Below are positions 32,353 to 43,984 of a stretch of 64,000 bases of DNA, piece by piece (within the stretch, counting starts at the first letter, position 1; each line of letters opens with the position of its first letter). Position numbers and translations under genes: made by a program. The notes beneath the pieces were generated by a model, which worked only from the letters and a program-made list of their open reading frames with translations, made no database searches and was not told the origin of the DNA. The stretch lies in NCBI GenBank assembly GCA_021399445.1, contig JAJTUQ010000006.1:1984001-2048000 (forward strand), read 5' to 3'. Source of the stretch: Xylogone sp. PMI_703 (taxonomy: Eukaryota > Ascomycota > Leotiomycetes).

Positions 32353-34193
32353 TTAGGTCTTATACAAAGTATCCAAGAATGCAATCGCAATATCCGCGAC
32401 AATGCTCTTATTAGGCAATGTTCCAGCAACTCCGTACAGAGCAGCATTATCACCCATATTCTTGCCCTTAGCATCCTTTCCTTCTGCAGTTCTTTGCGCC
32501 TCCTTCGCTTTCTCTTCTTCCACCGTCTCCTTCAAGTCGGTGATCAATGATCCCCAAGCGCGCACGATGGGCATTGTAACCGCAACATGAATCCCCGGAG
32601 GGGTCTGTAATGAATTCAGATGCCATCCTTTAGCACTCATAGCGTCCGCGATGTCGTAGATATCAAGTGTTTGTGAGGTAAACGCCACAACGGATACAAT
32701 TGGATTGCCTATGATGGATAGATCGGGAATTTGGCGGATCGAACTTGTAATTTGCCTGGTCGTGGTGATTATTTCTTTGCATGATGCCATGTAGCCGTCT
32801 TCGCCCATGTTCATCATGCTTGCCCAACATCCAGCAATCAGAGAACCAGGTCGAGAACCCGCCATAGACGGAGAGCAATATAGTCCACCCGACCAATCCG
32901 GGACAACGAAATATTGGTAGCTGCGGAGAGTATGATTGCGATATAGAACTGTGGAACTTCCCTTAGGCGCGAAACCATACTTGTGAGTATCGCAGGAGAT
33001 GCTAGTCACTCCTGGTAAACGGAAATCGAAGAGAGGGCATGGATAATTGCACTTCTCCAAGAATGCCACGACGAATGAGCCAAGGCAGCAATCTACATGG
33101 AGCGGGATCCTGTATTTAAATGCAAGTTTTGACAGAGCTTCAATATCATCGATGATTCCATGAGGATAATTAGGTGCCGAGCCAACTATTATGGCAGTGT
33201 TACTATTTATCAAACGTCGTACTGCGCGTATATCAACTTGGTGATCCGGAGCTGGGCTGTCCACCAGATGTAATTTGAAACCAAAGTATTGAGCTGCTTT
33301 GCGAAAAGCCGGATGTGCTGTTTCTGAGGCGATCCTATGTAACAGTCAGCTACATTCTTACGACAGGTAGGCTAGATGAATAAACGCACATCTCTGGTTC
33401 GGTAATACCCCTTTCGGCGTATGCTTTGTTCCTTGCACTTAAACAAGCCATGAGGATTGATTCGGTACCACCACTGGTTGTCACACCAGCAGCATCGGAT
33501 GGGGCATTGAAAAGCTTCAGAACCATAGCTACAATTTCCGCTTCCATCTTTCGGACACCAGGGAAGACATCAGGGTGGATTGGGTTTGCAATAGTGAATT
33601 TTCCATACGCCTCCTTTTGTAGCTCCAAAAGATCGGCCCCGCCATGGTATACAGCGCCAGATACACAGCCATCCTCCCAACGGGTATGCTTCATAGTCGC
33701 CAACTCCTGGAGCTCCGCCAATACTGTCTCTCGGGACCATCCTTTCTTCGGTAAATCGAGATACTGAATAACATCTGGCCCTGACTGAACAAGCCTTGAC
33801 TGTAATTTCCCGGTAGCTTCCTCAAGTTGCTGTTGAACTTTGGCACGAACGGCAGGAATTCGCAAAAAGATGCCAAACAGGTATGATCGAACTTTACGAT
33901 TGGTTTCAATCACGGTCCCGATAATACCACGACCTTTAAGCTGACGAACTAGTTTACGACCTGAGCGAAAGACAAAAACGGAGAATATCAGGTTCCGGAA
34001 TCTATGTAGCGTGTTAGACCGGAGCTTTATGAGAACCTAATAAAGTCGGATTTTGAACTTGCAGTTGAATGGCAAACAAGAGGCTAGGATAATCCACAGC
34101 AAAAGTCCGGAGCAAGAGAGGGAACATCGAAAACTTGTTCAGAAGCTGCAGCGCCTGAGGAGGTAACCTCGAGAACGTGAGCGCCCTAGTCAT
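32353..34193 (-). CDS. DPL1: Sphingosine-1-phosphate lyase
   Basis: Proposed exons 34193-34078, 34001-33390 and 33334-32353; 569 residues, the normal family length. PLP enzyme of the ER membrane that splits phosphorylated sphingoid bases to a fatty aldehyde and phosphoethanolamine, the exit step of sphingolipid breakdown. Marks: a hydrophobic segment FRNLIFSVFVF near the N-terminus, TSGGTESILMA for phosphate binding, HVDCCLGSF, and SCDTHKYGFAPKG, where Lys is the Schiff-base residue. Intron 2 joins firmly (EM to IASETAHPAF). Intron 1 is less sure: the only donor in the right phase is GTTTGC at 34077. The kinase making its substrate lies 7 kb away. Function very sure, 5' end tentative. Confidence 0.92.
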
Positions 34194-34764
34194 CTTCAAG
34201 AGAGAGTTTACAGCCACGGGGCTGAACTTGGGATGTGACTCAAGTATATATATGTATATGTTTATATATACTAAGTAGAAAAAATAGCAAGGAAAGAATA
34301 ATAAATTAATTGAGAACTAATTTCTAGGAAAGGAGAGAATGCATTTATCAAGCCTTGTGGCTTGCAGCATCTCCCAACATTTTCCTGAAGGATGATAAAG
34401 GGAAAATAGCGATGTATACGTAAATTCGGACACAATCATACCCGATCAAGTCCTCAATACTTGGATATGTGCACCTACTTATCGTAACGGAGAATTACTT
34501 TGGTGGCATTCTAGTACTGAACCTCGAACCTCATCGCACGATGCATTGACGAAATGACAGCTGACTTTGAACGTTACCATCGTAATGTCTCGAGATATAT
34601 GGGCATATGCCTCGGCTGTAATTTACTCCTACCCGATTCGTCGTAGCTACCCATAATTTGAGGATCGGAGTAACACACCGGCCCGGATTTGAGGCTTTAC
34701 TGAGTATAACTCGACATTTCTCTCACAAGAAATCCATTTCCTCAATACCAGCTATTGATGCGTG

Positions 34765-34900
34765 ACGGAGGTGGAGACGGAGGTGGAAAAGGAGAAGGAC
34801 ACGCACGCGGGACACGGACGCGGATGGAAAAGGAGGTGGAAACGGACACGGACGCGGGCGCGGGCGCGGGCGCGGAGGGGAATGGAGGTGGAAAATGAGG
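34765..34900 (+). repeat. G-rich degenerate simple repeat
   Basis: Purine-rich tract of GGAGGTGGA-type units passing into GGACACGGACGCGG units and then a perfect (GGGCGC)n run at about 34856-34877, before returning to GGAGGTGG. The G-runs could form G-quadruplex or triplex structures. A related GACACGG/GACGCGG block in reverse orientation lies at 43405-43424. Confidence 0.7.
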
Positions 34901-36391
34901 TCCGTTTAAGGTTGAGCGGGTGCCGTTTCCATGCACCTCAGTTTTCCGCGCCGGCTTACGTAGGACTGGATGCTTTGTTTTCCTTTCCACCAGTCAGCAA
35001 GTGCACCGTAATTAATATATATATTGCTTTTGGTCCACAAGTTTTGGTACGAAATGGCTCGTATTCATGCTTTTGGATTCTGTTCACTGACCCAGTTTAT
35101 GAAAGATTTGTCATCTATCCATAAGCAAGTGCTATTGTCAGTCCATAAACTAGGCATAAATGTGGAAATAAGGTCTTATAATCTGTTCCCTCACACCTGC
35201 TGCTCGGTAAAGGCCTAGTTATTATGCAAGTATGAGTACTCGGGAGCGTTAGGCTTTGTGTAAGTAGTTTGTCTAAGGAGAATCTCTCACCTGGGTGTTA
35301 CCGTCTACAAGTACCGACCGGTCGAACCGTTGCATATGGCGTCTAAATCTAAGTGCCAGGCCGGCCCCAGATTCAGTCCAGTCGATGCAAGGGCAAATCG
35401 ATCAGCAACTGGATTATGGACGCGTGTCTGTATCATCCCACTGCCCACTTCCTAGAGGCTAGAGGTCAGGCATTCCAAATTGTCTACCAACCTGACTCAG
35501 GCTCACAGTAAACTAACACGGACCTTATGCTTCTCTCTCAGGAATTGCCCTTTATAGTCCGCCACTAAGTATCATGAGAAAGCGTAATGCCATCCAGATC
35601 CACCCGCTGAGAATGGGGTGACTAAGCTGATTGGAGCATGCATTTCCCTGATCCAGATGCTAATTAGTCCCAATTGTCCCTGTTCAGCAGTGCCCTCGGC
35701 CGAAATACCGCTGCTTTGCCCTGCTTCGTAAGCCGTATTTTGAACCCGAGCCCCTGTATCCAAGCATATGCTTAAGTTTCCACGTGCGGGCGGGAGACAG
35801 CCATAGCCCAGTCCATGCCTAAGGTCATGGCAGCGTCTTGGTAGTGCCTTGGTTATAAGCTATCCTTTACCAATTCGAGGAATAAAAGTTCGAGCAGCCA
35901 CCGGTACCCGGCAGTATTGAACTTAGTGCTTACTGGGGGGCAAGCACATTTCAGTTGGAGCCATACGCAGTATACCCGGGATTTGCTTTTCCTGGGAATA
36001 AGGTTGCATGAAGATGGGCGTAACCTTTTAAAGTTAACAGTGACCGGCGCCACTTGTGGTAGTATCTTACTTTAGTTCAACCTTCCTTAAGATTTCCTGC
36101 CTCTGTTGCAAGGTACGCAATTCCTGCCACTTCTGGCTGCGTCAATAGTGTCTGGTTGCTTCAAAGCGTGAGATGACTAGCATAAGGCATAGAAAGTATG
36201 TGAGTAAGGAAGTACAGCGCGTGCCAGTATAGATACTGCGCCATGCTTATTAATACGAAGGAGAGAATACAGGCAGATGTTGGTAGCTAGAAGTTCAACC
36301 TTGCATAGAACAGAAAGAAAAAGAACGTTTGGGCTCTATTAATCACCAGGTGGGAGCCGAGCATACCCGGCAACCAGCCTAGCAGTGGCGC

Positions 36392-36463
36392 TGTAGGCGC
36401 CAAAGTACAGTGCTTATCGCGGCCCTGCGCCCCTGGATGACCCCCTGCGATAAGGGCGCTACA
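36392..36463. repeat. Imperfect GC-rich inverted repeat
   Basis: Left arm TGTAGGCGCC (36392-36401) and CTTATCGC (36413-36420) pair with GCGATAAG (36447-36454) and GGCGCTACA (36455-36463). The 8-bp inner stem is perfect; the outer stem has one extra base and an 11-base interruption on the left. Located 300 bp upstream of the Zn(II)2Cys6 gene. It could be a regulatory hairpin or the remnant of a small mobile element. Confidence 0.55.
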
Positions 36464-36762
36464 AGCCCTCTGCAGGCGGTCCGCCTGTCCCGCCTACCCA
36501 AAGTAGCATGACACCCACGGATCTCAACTTCCTTCTCTGATCATATTACCCCATCGCTTGGCCTAAACTAAACCTCGTCTTCCATGTCGAGTACGACGCT
36601 CAAAACGAGGAGGCTTTGTCATTTATCGTCCATGATTTAGTTCAACTTTCTGTTTTGGCAATTTTCCCTCTGTACAGTACCTAGCGGTTAATTCGGCCGC
36701 TCAAACCTAAACCTCTTCCCCCTACATGTGCATTTGAGTCAACCTTATTTTATTCAAGGTGG

Positions 36763-38982
36763 ATGATGGAGACTCCAGCTGGTGCTACTAGCAGTGGAGG
36801 TCCTGGCGGCGGTGGTATGATACAGAGAGCTTGTCTTTTCTGTCGGAAACGAAAACTGCGCTGTGATAAACAGCGGCCACGATGCCAATCGTGTGTCCGA
36901 CTTGGGCAAGAATGCATTTACGTAGGCGCCAAGCCAGGCATATTCAAACCAAGGACAGAAAGGTCGCGAGTGCAGGAACTGGAAGAGCGCCTAGGTATGC
37001 CACTGTATCATATGCTACGCCTCCTGATCTGCAAATGGCACCGACTAACCACGAGAGCCAGGACGAGTTGAATCCCTCTTACGAGTCAGAGGAGATGCTT
37101 CAGCAAGAAGTCCTCCCAGTCCAGACTCTCAGATGGCCCATGAAGATCATGCCGTCGTCGAGGCAAACAGTCCTGCTGTACTTCTGGATCCAGAAACCAT
37201 TCGTAACCTGTGAGCCCTGATATTTCCACGGCTTAGACAAACCGGATTATCAGGCATGTGGATTACTAACCTACTACAGTGAAAAGGTATACTTTGAGGT
37301 CGTCCATCCGGTTCTAATGCCAATCTTGCACTACGAACGATATACTACAAGCCAAGATCCTTCATGGCCACCTACTTTTCTCCATTATTCAATTTGGGCA
37401 CTCTCTTCCTTGGAGTCTGACCAATATGCTCATCTTAGCAATGACTACTACAAGAAAGCACGCGCACTTGCCGAGGCTGCTTCTGCAACTTTCCCATTGA
37501 GCCGCAGAAATACCATCAGTTTGGCACAAGCATGGCTTCATCTCGCCATGTATGATCTAGCAGATGGACGGTATGCGGTATCGTGGACCAACACCAGTCA
37601 TGCAATCCGCCTCCTACAGATTGCAAAGGTCCACTGTCTCGATCATACTTTTTCCTTTCAAGACAAAACGCTCCGGGATAGTATCAGCTGGGTTGATGCC
37701 GAAGAGGAGAGAAGAACATTTTGGTATGCGTTTCTCTTAGATAAAAGTGCAGTTCTTGGCCAAGGGCTACCGAGCTTGCTAGATGAGAGAGATGTAGGCG
37801 CTATCCCCATTCTTGTATAATCCGATAACAAAATGAAATACTTATGGATATCGTAGATTCGGGTTAACCTGCCAGCTTCTGATAAAGCATTCGAGTCCTC
37901 AACCGAGGAGCCTGGAATAACGCTCTCGCAAGCCACAACTTGTGGAGGCAGCCATAGACTAAGCATGCTGTCGGCTCAGGTTGTTATCCATTCCATAGCT
38001 ACTCAGAAAATGAAGGAGCTTCGACAGCTTGATTCCACAACTATAGATAACTTATTTAATCCGAGCGACTGGGTGAAGAAAAGCGACCTAACAAAGACAC
38101 TTACGGCTGTCTACAATGTGCCCCATCATCTTACGCTCACTAAAAACAACGTAGACGCAAATCTGTTCTTTTTCAATATCCTAGTGCACTGTGCCACTAT
38201 TCGTGTGCACCGCATAGCGCATAAAATAGCCCGAACTAGATCCTCACCCCTTGTTACGGAATTCCTACAAGAGAGTATGGCCCAATGCTTGACGGCAGCT
38301 TCGGCAATCTATGATCTTGCCAAAATCGCATCTCAGGCGAAGATACGCCAGGTATGGCCCAAATATAACCCATATATACAGCTGTCTCGTTTCCCAGGCT
38401 AATTCAAGACACAGCATCATCCTGCTACCGCCTTCTGCATCTATACGGGACTCACCACATTCGCAGACTCCTATATTGCCAATCGCGATGCCAAATTTAG
38501 CACACCTATTGCCTTCCTGCTCAACTTCTTGAAGTCTCTATCTCAGGAGAATAGAATATCCAGAGCCTGATTCAAGATGTCGAGGCCGCTTATCCATCTC
38601 TTACCATCGAGTTCAGCCCCAGGAATGAGCATCCCTCTAGAGCTGTAAGTAGGAACTGTATTCCGAACTGTGGGTAGTGATTTATACTGACCGGTGAAAT
38701 AATTAGATGACTATAGATGAGCCGATTTCGCAATCCTCTTCAATACCCGATGGCCCCATGCAACCGGCTCCAGCCGCCGAACCGATGTATGACAGCCCCA
38801 TTCCTGATGATGGCAGAGATAACTCGTCAAGAACGGAATCAATCCAAATACCCTATGACTGGAGAGAGTCCTTGGGTTGGAGCAATCAGCTTATTGCGGA
38901 CGCGAGCTATGGGTCACTGTTTCGGAATAACTACGACTTTGCACTAGACTGTCAACCACCGCCACATCTACGGCCAGATTAG
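36763..38982 (+). CDS. Zn(II)2Cys6 transcription factor with apparent frameshift
   Basis: Exons 36763-36994, 37062-37209, 37280-37814, 37857-38351, 38415-38644 and 38707-38982; about 638 residues if the frame is kept. DNA-binding domain at residues about 23-50: CLFCRKRKLRCDKQRPRCQSC plus the last Cys, i.e. the binuclear zinc pattern, followed by the linker and coiled coil VQELEERLGRVESLLR. The middle is the fungal-specific regulatory domain (VYFEVVHPVLMPILHYERY, FADSYIANRDAKFSTP). Exon 5 reaches a stop at 38571 (ENRISRA), yet the next frame at once resumes a family-like sequence (QSLIQDVEAAYPSLTIE) and runs to a good donor at 38645. One missing C near 38562 explains it. Target genes are unknown. 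Either a recent null allele or a sequence error. Confidence 0.82.
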
Positions 38983-39969
38983 GCTGCAACTAGGACGAAC
39001 CGAGTTACTACTGTATTTGTATGATATGATGGCATTTACTTTCGATTTCATGGCGCATATGGCAGGAACGATATGGTTGGTTTGGAAACAGCATTTCTTG
39101 GCAACTCAGGGGCGGGCGTTATTAGATGGATGAACACCACATAAAAAATACGCGGGAGGTTTTCCGATACTGAATCATCTAGAAACAAATTGGTCTTTTT
39201 AAATAAAAGTCCTGAATATCAATCACAGAGGACACTACCACACTGCAAGATCCAACAGGAGGTGCTGTCTGTATCCTTTATCCAGGCACCCCAGTAGCAG
39301 GGACCATGGATACGGATTGCTATATCGGCATCCGACATCCCGATATTGTACGTGTGTACGGAGCGTAACACAATTGCTGCGGCCGACCAGCGAACAGATG
39401 AAACAAAGAGCCGTCTTTAGCTATCGGTAAAACATAGCACCGAACCTCCATGTATTATTGGTACTCCGTTTGACCTCGGTGTTTTTGCCCTCGAGCGACA
39501 CAACTTTGCGGCCGCAGCTAAAGTTGGCTGACAGGCTCACACGAATGCGGGGAAGTGGGCGGACATATTGCGAATGTCTCCATCCATATCACTTGTCGCT
39601 CCTGCTTCCTGTCTCGGCGAAGACAAGGTTTGTTTGGAGGCTGCTCTTCTCCAATGAGAGAAGTATACGGAGTTGCTTACTATGGTACTGTATTGCAAAG
39701 CGCCGAGGTCTTTTGGTGCGTCCTGCCCTGCATTCAGTTAAATAGTCTCGCCCGCTGGCATTTTACTACCTTCGAGGTAAAGTTTATTGGTTTGCCAAGC
39801 TTTTCTTTATTTCCATTTTATTTTCCTCTCTTGCTCTCTAGTATCTTCTCTTTGTACCTGCATTCTACGTTTCGTGGATCACTCTTGAAGTAGATATATC
39901 TACCTCCTTCAAGAGCGCAAAGGAAGAGGGCAGCTTTACTATATCTACATATAGATAAGAAAAGGCACA
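38983..39969. other. Intergenic region
   Basis: About 1 kb between the regulator and the aldolase-type gene. Frames at 39458-39893 overlap each other and look like chance. 39780-39950 is pyrimidine-rich then AT-rich, a likely core promoter and leader. No repeat or RNA seen. Confidence 0.45.
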
Positions 39970-40976
39970 ATGGCTCCCGCTAGCACTCAAGATACCACCT
40001 CATCCCCATCCTCGGGTGATGCCAAAGCATTGAGCGAGGTCTCTCAAGGTGTAATGCCTGAGGGCTTCCTGCCTCCGGTCTTCAATGACCCATATAAAGC
40101 TCGTGAATACTTGAAAGAGCGCCTCGCTTTAGCCTACAGAATCTTTGCAAAGCATGGATTTGATGAAGGTGTTGCGGGACACATTACGCTTAGAGTGAGA
40201 CTTACTACCACTTTCATCGATCATATTTATATAAGGAAAGAAACCTATGCTAAAAATGATTTCGTGTTAGGACCCTGTAGACCCAACTTCATTCTGGCTC
40301 AACCCTTTTGGCGTGTCATGGAACACCATGAAGGCTTCGGATCTAATTCTGGTAGATAAAAATGGGAAGATCATTGGTGGTGGTCCAGTAAGACTCATGA
40401 ACACAGCAGGTAAGGAACCATACATATATACCCCATCCTGCACTTTGATCAGCTACTTAACACACCCGTGATACAGCATTCATGATCCACCACGCCGTCC
40501 ACACAGCCCGTCCAGACGTCAACTGCGTAGCTCATTCTCACTCCGTCCACGGCCGCGCCTTCTCCGCCCTCGGCCGCAACATCGACATGATCACCCAGGA
40601 CGCCTGCAACTTCTACAACGACTGCGCGCTGTACAACCAATTCCGGGGCATCGTGCTCGACGAGGAAGAAGGCAAGGCTATCGCCGCCGCCCTGGGAGGC
40701 AAGAAAGCGGCGATCCTGCGGAACCACGGGTTGCTCACCTGTGCAGCAAGCGTCGAGGCGACGGTGTACTGGTTCGTCAGTCTCGAGAGCGCGTGTCGTG
40801 CTCAGCTCATGGCTGATGCGGCGGCTGCGGGGACGGGAGGGGAGACGATCAAGATCTCGCATGCGGAGGCCGCGTATACGCATCAGAACGCGGGGAATGA
40901 GTTGGCGGGGTGGTTTAGTGCCAAGCCGGCTTTCGATGATATGGCTGGGACGCCGATCCGGGGGTCGAAGTTGTAA
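39970..40976 (+). CDS. Class II aldolase / adducin-head domain protein
   Basis: Exons 39970-40194, 40271-40409 and 40477-40976; 287 residues. The fold is shared by fuculose-phosphate aldolase, ribulose-phosphate epimerase and adducin. Zn-binding His residues are present in HSHSVHG, and a third in the NHGLL region; the N-terminal GHITLR and WLNPFGVSW segments are typical of the fungal branch often annotated only by domain. A disordered Ser/Thr-rich N-terminus precedes the domain. Exon 3 is visibly richer in G+C at third positions than exons 1 and 2. No signal peptide. Metal-dependent lyase activity is plausible; substrate unknown. Confidence 0.88.
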
Positions 40977-41244
40977 GATTTAATCCTGTATTTATCTGTT
41001 GGGTAACTAAGTTATATCAAAATGATTACGGCGTTTTCTATTCATCTGATGGCACTTCTATCTGTCGTTTTGTTAAACATGAACTTAGTGGATTGTAAGT
41101 TTCATAAATCAACAAATCACTTTCTGAAGATAAATCTAAAGTAAGAATACAATATAATCTATTCGGTCTCTGTTTAGTTCTTCTAGCGCGATGGGGTATA
41201 ATAATATTTACAAAAATGCAACTCTAGGAAACGCTCTAACATCT

Positions 41245-42870
41245 TCATGCACCAGGTATCTTGGTATTCTTTACGATAACCGTGCCTAAGCTCCGATGCA
41301 CCTCTGCCTGGAACGGCTCAAATGGGTATCTTTCTCCATCAATACTGAGATAGCCTTTCTCTTGGTTCCGTGGTATCCATCGGTAGGCTAGAACCTTTCG
41401 GTACTCTACTTGAGGGAAGTCGAAGAAAGTCAGGCCTTCTTCCTCTACAGCACTGTAGGTCTTTAGGGCTGTCCTACGGCTGATGTTGCCGTCGATCTTG
41501 AATATGTCCATCAGTCCGTCACTGAGGAGCGCGGTGGGGAAGAACTTTGCGTTCTCGCCCATATATGGTAACTATGCCATTAATCAATCAGTATTCACGA
41601 ATTCGGAACTCAAGGCAGGGAAGGGAGAACTCACATTTCCGCAGTAGAGCGTACCGATATTATCACATGGAAGAATAGCCCAATCTTCTGGCACATTATC
41701 TCTCACAGTCCCATACTTAAGAGGTGGCAATTCACCAACATCTGAGCTGTCTTCGGACACCCTATCTTCTGGATCGTTCTCCCCAACGGCTTGGCTAGCA
41801 ACCTCCTTCTCATAATGCGCCATAATCGAAGGCTTGTCCTCAATTGCAACCTTGAGAGCAATATCAGCGGGGTATACCTTCTTTGCCAAAATTCGTGTCG
41901 CATAACCAAGTTTAAATCGGATTGCTCCCATCCACCTTAGATACTCAGTGGCTATATCGCTCTCGGCTCCTACACCCATAGACTGAGATAAGAAGCTAAG
42001 AATCCGATTGTCTCCTTGAGTGATCTGGATTAGGTCTATTGGTTTTCGTATGCCCTTGATGACTGAGAGGGTCGCTTCACTGGGGTTACAGGTGTCATTG
42101 AGGTTATAGCTCAATCCGTTTCCACTTCCGCATGGTAGATGAGCAATTGCAATCTTTTTCAAAGCTTTCATTGCATCTGGCCGCTTTCCCAACCCGTTGA
42201 AAGCCTCGTGAGCTAAACCGTCGCCGGAACAAATGACAGCCACGTCGAAGGCTTCGATATCAAGGTCCTTCAAGATGGTAATCCCATCTCCACGGCCGGT
42301 CGTCTCTACTGAATCGACCGTGCATCTAGCAGCCTTTAAAAGCGGTTTAATACTCTTTGAGAAGAATGCTTTTGCTTTCCCTTGGCCACTATGAGGGTTT
42401 ACCAGTACTTTTGCACGTTTTGCTCTTTTTGAGTCTTTATACGAAAGATCCATCAGTTGCTCTATCCATTGTCGGCACTGCTCCTCGTCGGAGTTTATTG
42501 TGTATCTCAGTGATGCTGGCTTCAGTCCGGTCTTTGCGACTGCTGCATATTCGATGATGAGTTCGGATTGGATGATTTCAGCCCATAGAATATGATAAAA
42601 CGAGATGGTCCGAGATTTGTTGCTCTCTATATAAGCGTATTAGTCTATGGGAAAATGAAGATAAGGTATGTTCCTAGATGCCCATTGCCTGCCGCTAATA
42701 ACTCAAAAGGGAAACTCACCATGTATACGCAGACCAGTTGAAGAAATGTCAAGAGAGATAGTGTCGCCAACATGGAGAACATTGTCTCCCACCGGCTCAA
42801 TCACAACTTCGACACCATTGCTGCTTGCCTTTCTCCTGAGAGTTTTGGGTACAAGGGCTTTAATGGCCAT
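41245..42870 (-). CDS. Sphingoid long-chain-base kinase
   Basis: Exons 42870-42720, 42626-41635 and 41571-41245; 489 residues. Lipid kinase of the DAGK/sphingosine kinase family (yeast LCB4/LCB5) that phosphorylates sphingoid bases, the substrate of the lyase encoded at 32353-34193. Marks: VLVNPHSGQGKA for ATP binding, the catalytic VICSGDGLAHEAFNGLG, and LPCGSGNGLSYNLN. The C-terminal domain contains MGVGAESDIATEYLRWMGAIRF and ends with the YLSIDGERYPFEPFQ strand. An acidic insert (about residues 330-355, EDRVSEDSSDVGE) splits the second domain, common in fungal forms. An ATG 21 bases further upstream (42891) is also in frame. Very sure of the family; LCB4 versus LCB5 cannot be separated. 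Confidence 0.92.
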
Positions 42871-43984
42871 GATTGCTATCCAAATCAGCACGTGTTAGCC
42901 AAGTTAAAAATATAATGGAGCAAAGGTAGCCTTGACTCTGACGAACCTTTCGATACGCGCCTTCCAAACGGCAATTGGTCGCCTAGCACTACCTGGAAGG
43001 TACGATGCAGGGGAATTGCTCCTTCCCCAGTATACTAGGACTGCGTCTATGTATGCAAATCTAGGCCCATATTACCTAAGGCCTTCCACGAATAACATCT
43101 CAAGGAGATCGCCAGGCTTAGATCTCATTTAAGATACATTTGAATGAGGCTATGCAAGAGATCTCGGGCATCACGGAAATGAGGCTTGCCAGCCCCACCG
43201 CATCCCCCTGATTCGCAGCGCTCCATACTCATTCTAAATTTGTGCAATATCTCGTAAGACATGACTGAATTATCCAAACGCAGGGTCGTATTCGACGCCT
43301 GCTACAACAAACCGAGGCTTTAATATCGGCTTGTTTAGCTGATCTTAGCTAAGTAAGCAGCATAGACTTTCCACAGGGTCAGATAATTAGAGTTATTTTA
43401 ATTGCCCGTGTCCGTCCGCGTCCGCTCCATCGGTCGACAGGGGTTATTCTATCCGCTTCTCTCCAATTGGCCAATTGTCATTATAGAATTAATTAGCATC
43501 CATACATCACTGTCGCTAGATGCTCTTAATTTTAGAATCCATTCTGCTGTAATCGGATACGGATGATATAAGAAGAACATATAGCCAATTACCTGTTTTA
43601 AATATACCCTCAGCTTAGTCACTACCGTCTCTTATCTTACCATCAGCTTCGTATTGAAATCGAGTGTAAGTCCTAGAGTATGACTAAGTTCAGGGTCTAA
43701 AATTGTGTTAGTATATGCATTCTAGGTGATCCATAATGACTCCCACAGTGATGCTTACTAAGAAGTAGCATGTGTCTCAGTTAATTGTTGGTGGATCTCA
43801 CGGCTTGGGCAAAAGCTTGGCTACTGAATGTGCCAATTAGGATACCAAAATCTTAATTTCTAATGTGTTGATACCAGGCTCTAATTCCAAGCAGAATCCA
43901 GCTACCGTTATTGCACAATATGAACCAAACCACTAAACACCAGAAACGCCTTGCCTATTTCATAATTCCTTTCATCATCTCCAC
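42871..43984. other. Intergenic region with an SDR relic
   Basis: About 1.1 kb. It holds the promoter of the long-chain-base kinase, a short GC-rich block (43405-43424) related to the 34.8-kb repeat, and a broken SDR fragment at 43769-43936. The rest is AT-rich and featureless. Confidence 0.5.
43769..43936 (+). pseudogene. SDR (Rossmann) gene fragment
   Basis: Frame starting near 43769 encodes LIVGGSHGLGKSLATECA, the glycine-rich cofactor loop and first helix of a short-chain dehydrogenase, then a TAG at 43838-43840 and a further open stretch (DTKILIS, the second beta strand position) to a TAA at 43934. No start codon or catalytic Tyr-Lys is present. The GGS-GLG form resembles 3-ketodihydrosphingosine reductase-type enzymes, but so short a piece cannot be assigned. 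Confidence 0.55.

Larger units (their letters stand above)
34194..36762. other. Long gene-free region with two repeats
   Basis: 2.6 kb without a supported gene. It holds a TATA-rich run (about 34240-34275) upstream of the lyase gene, a G-rich simple repeat (34765-34900), a GC-rich inverted repeat (36392-36463) and the upstream region of the Zn(II)2Cys6 gene. Frames of 60-120 codons here are low-complexity or lack start codons and family signs. Confidence 0.5.

Noticed and set aside
34762..35124. 120-codon Arg/Gly-rich frame
   Set aside because: Its protein-like length comes from the simple repeat; both strands are open because of it.
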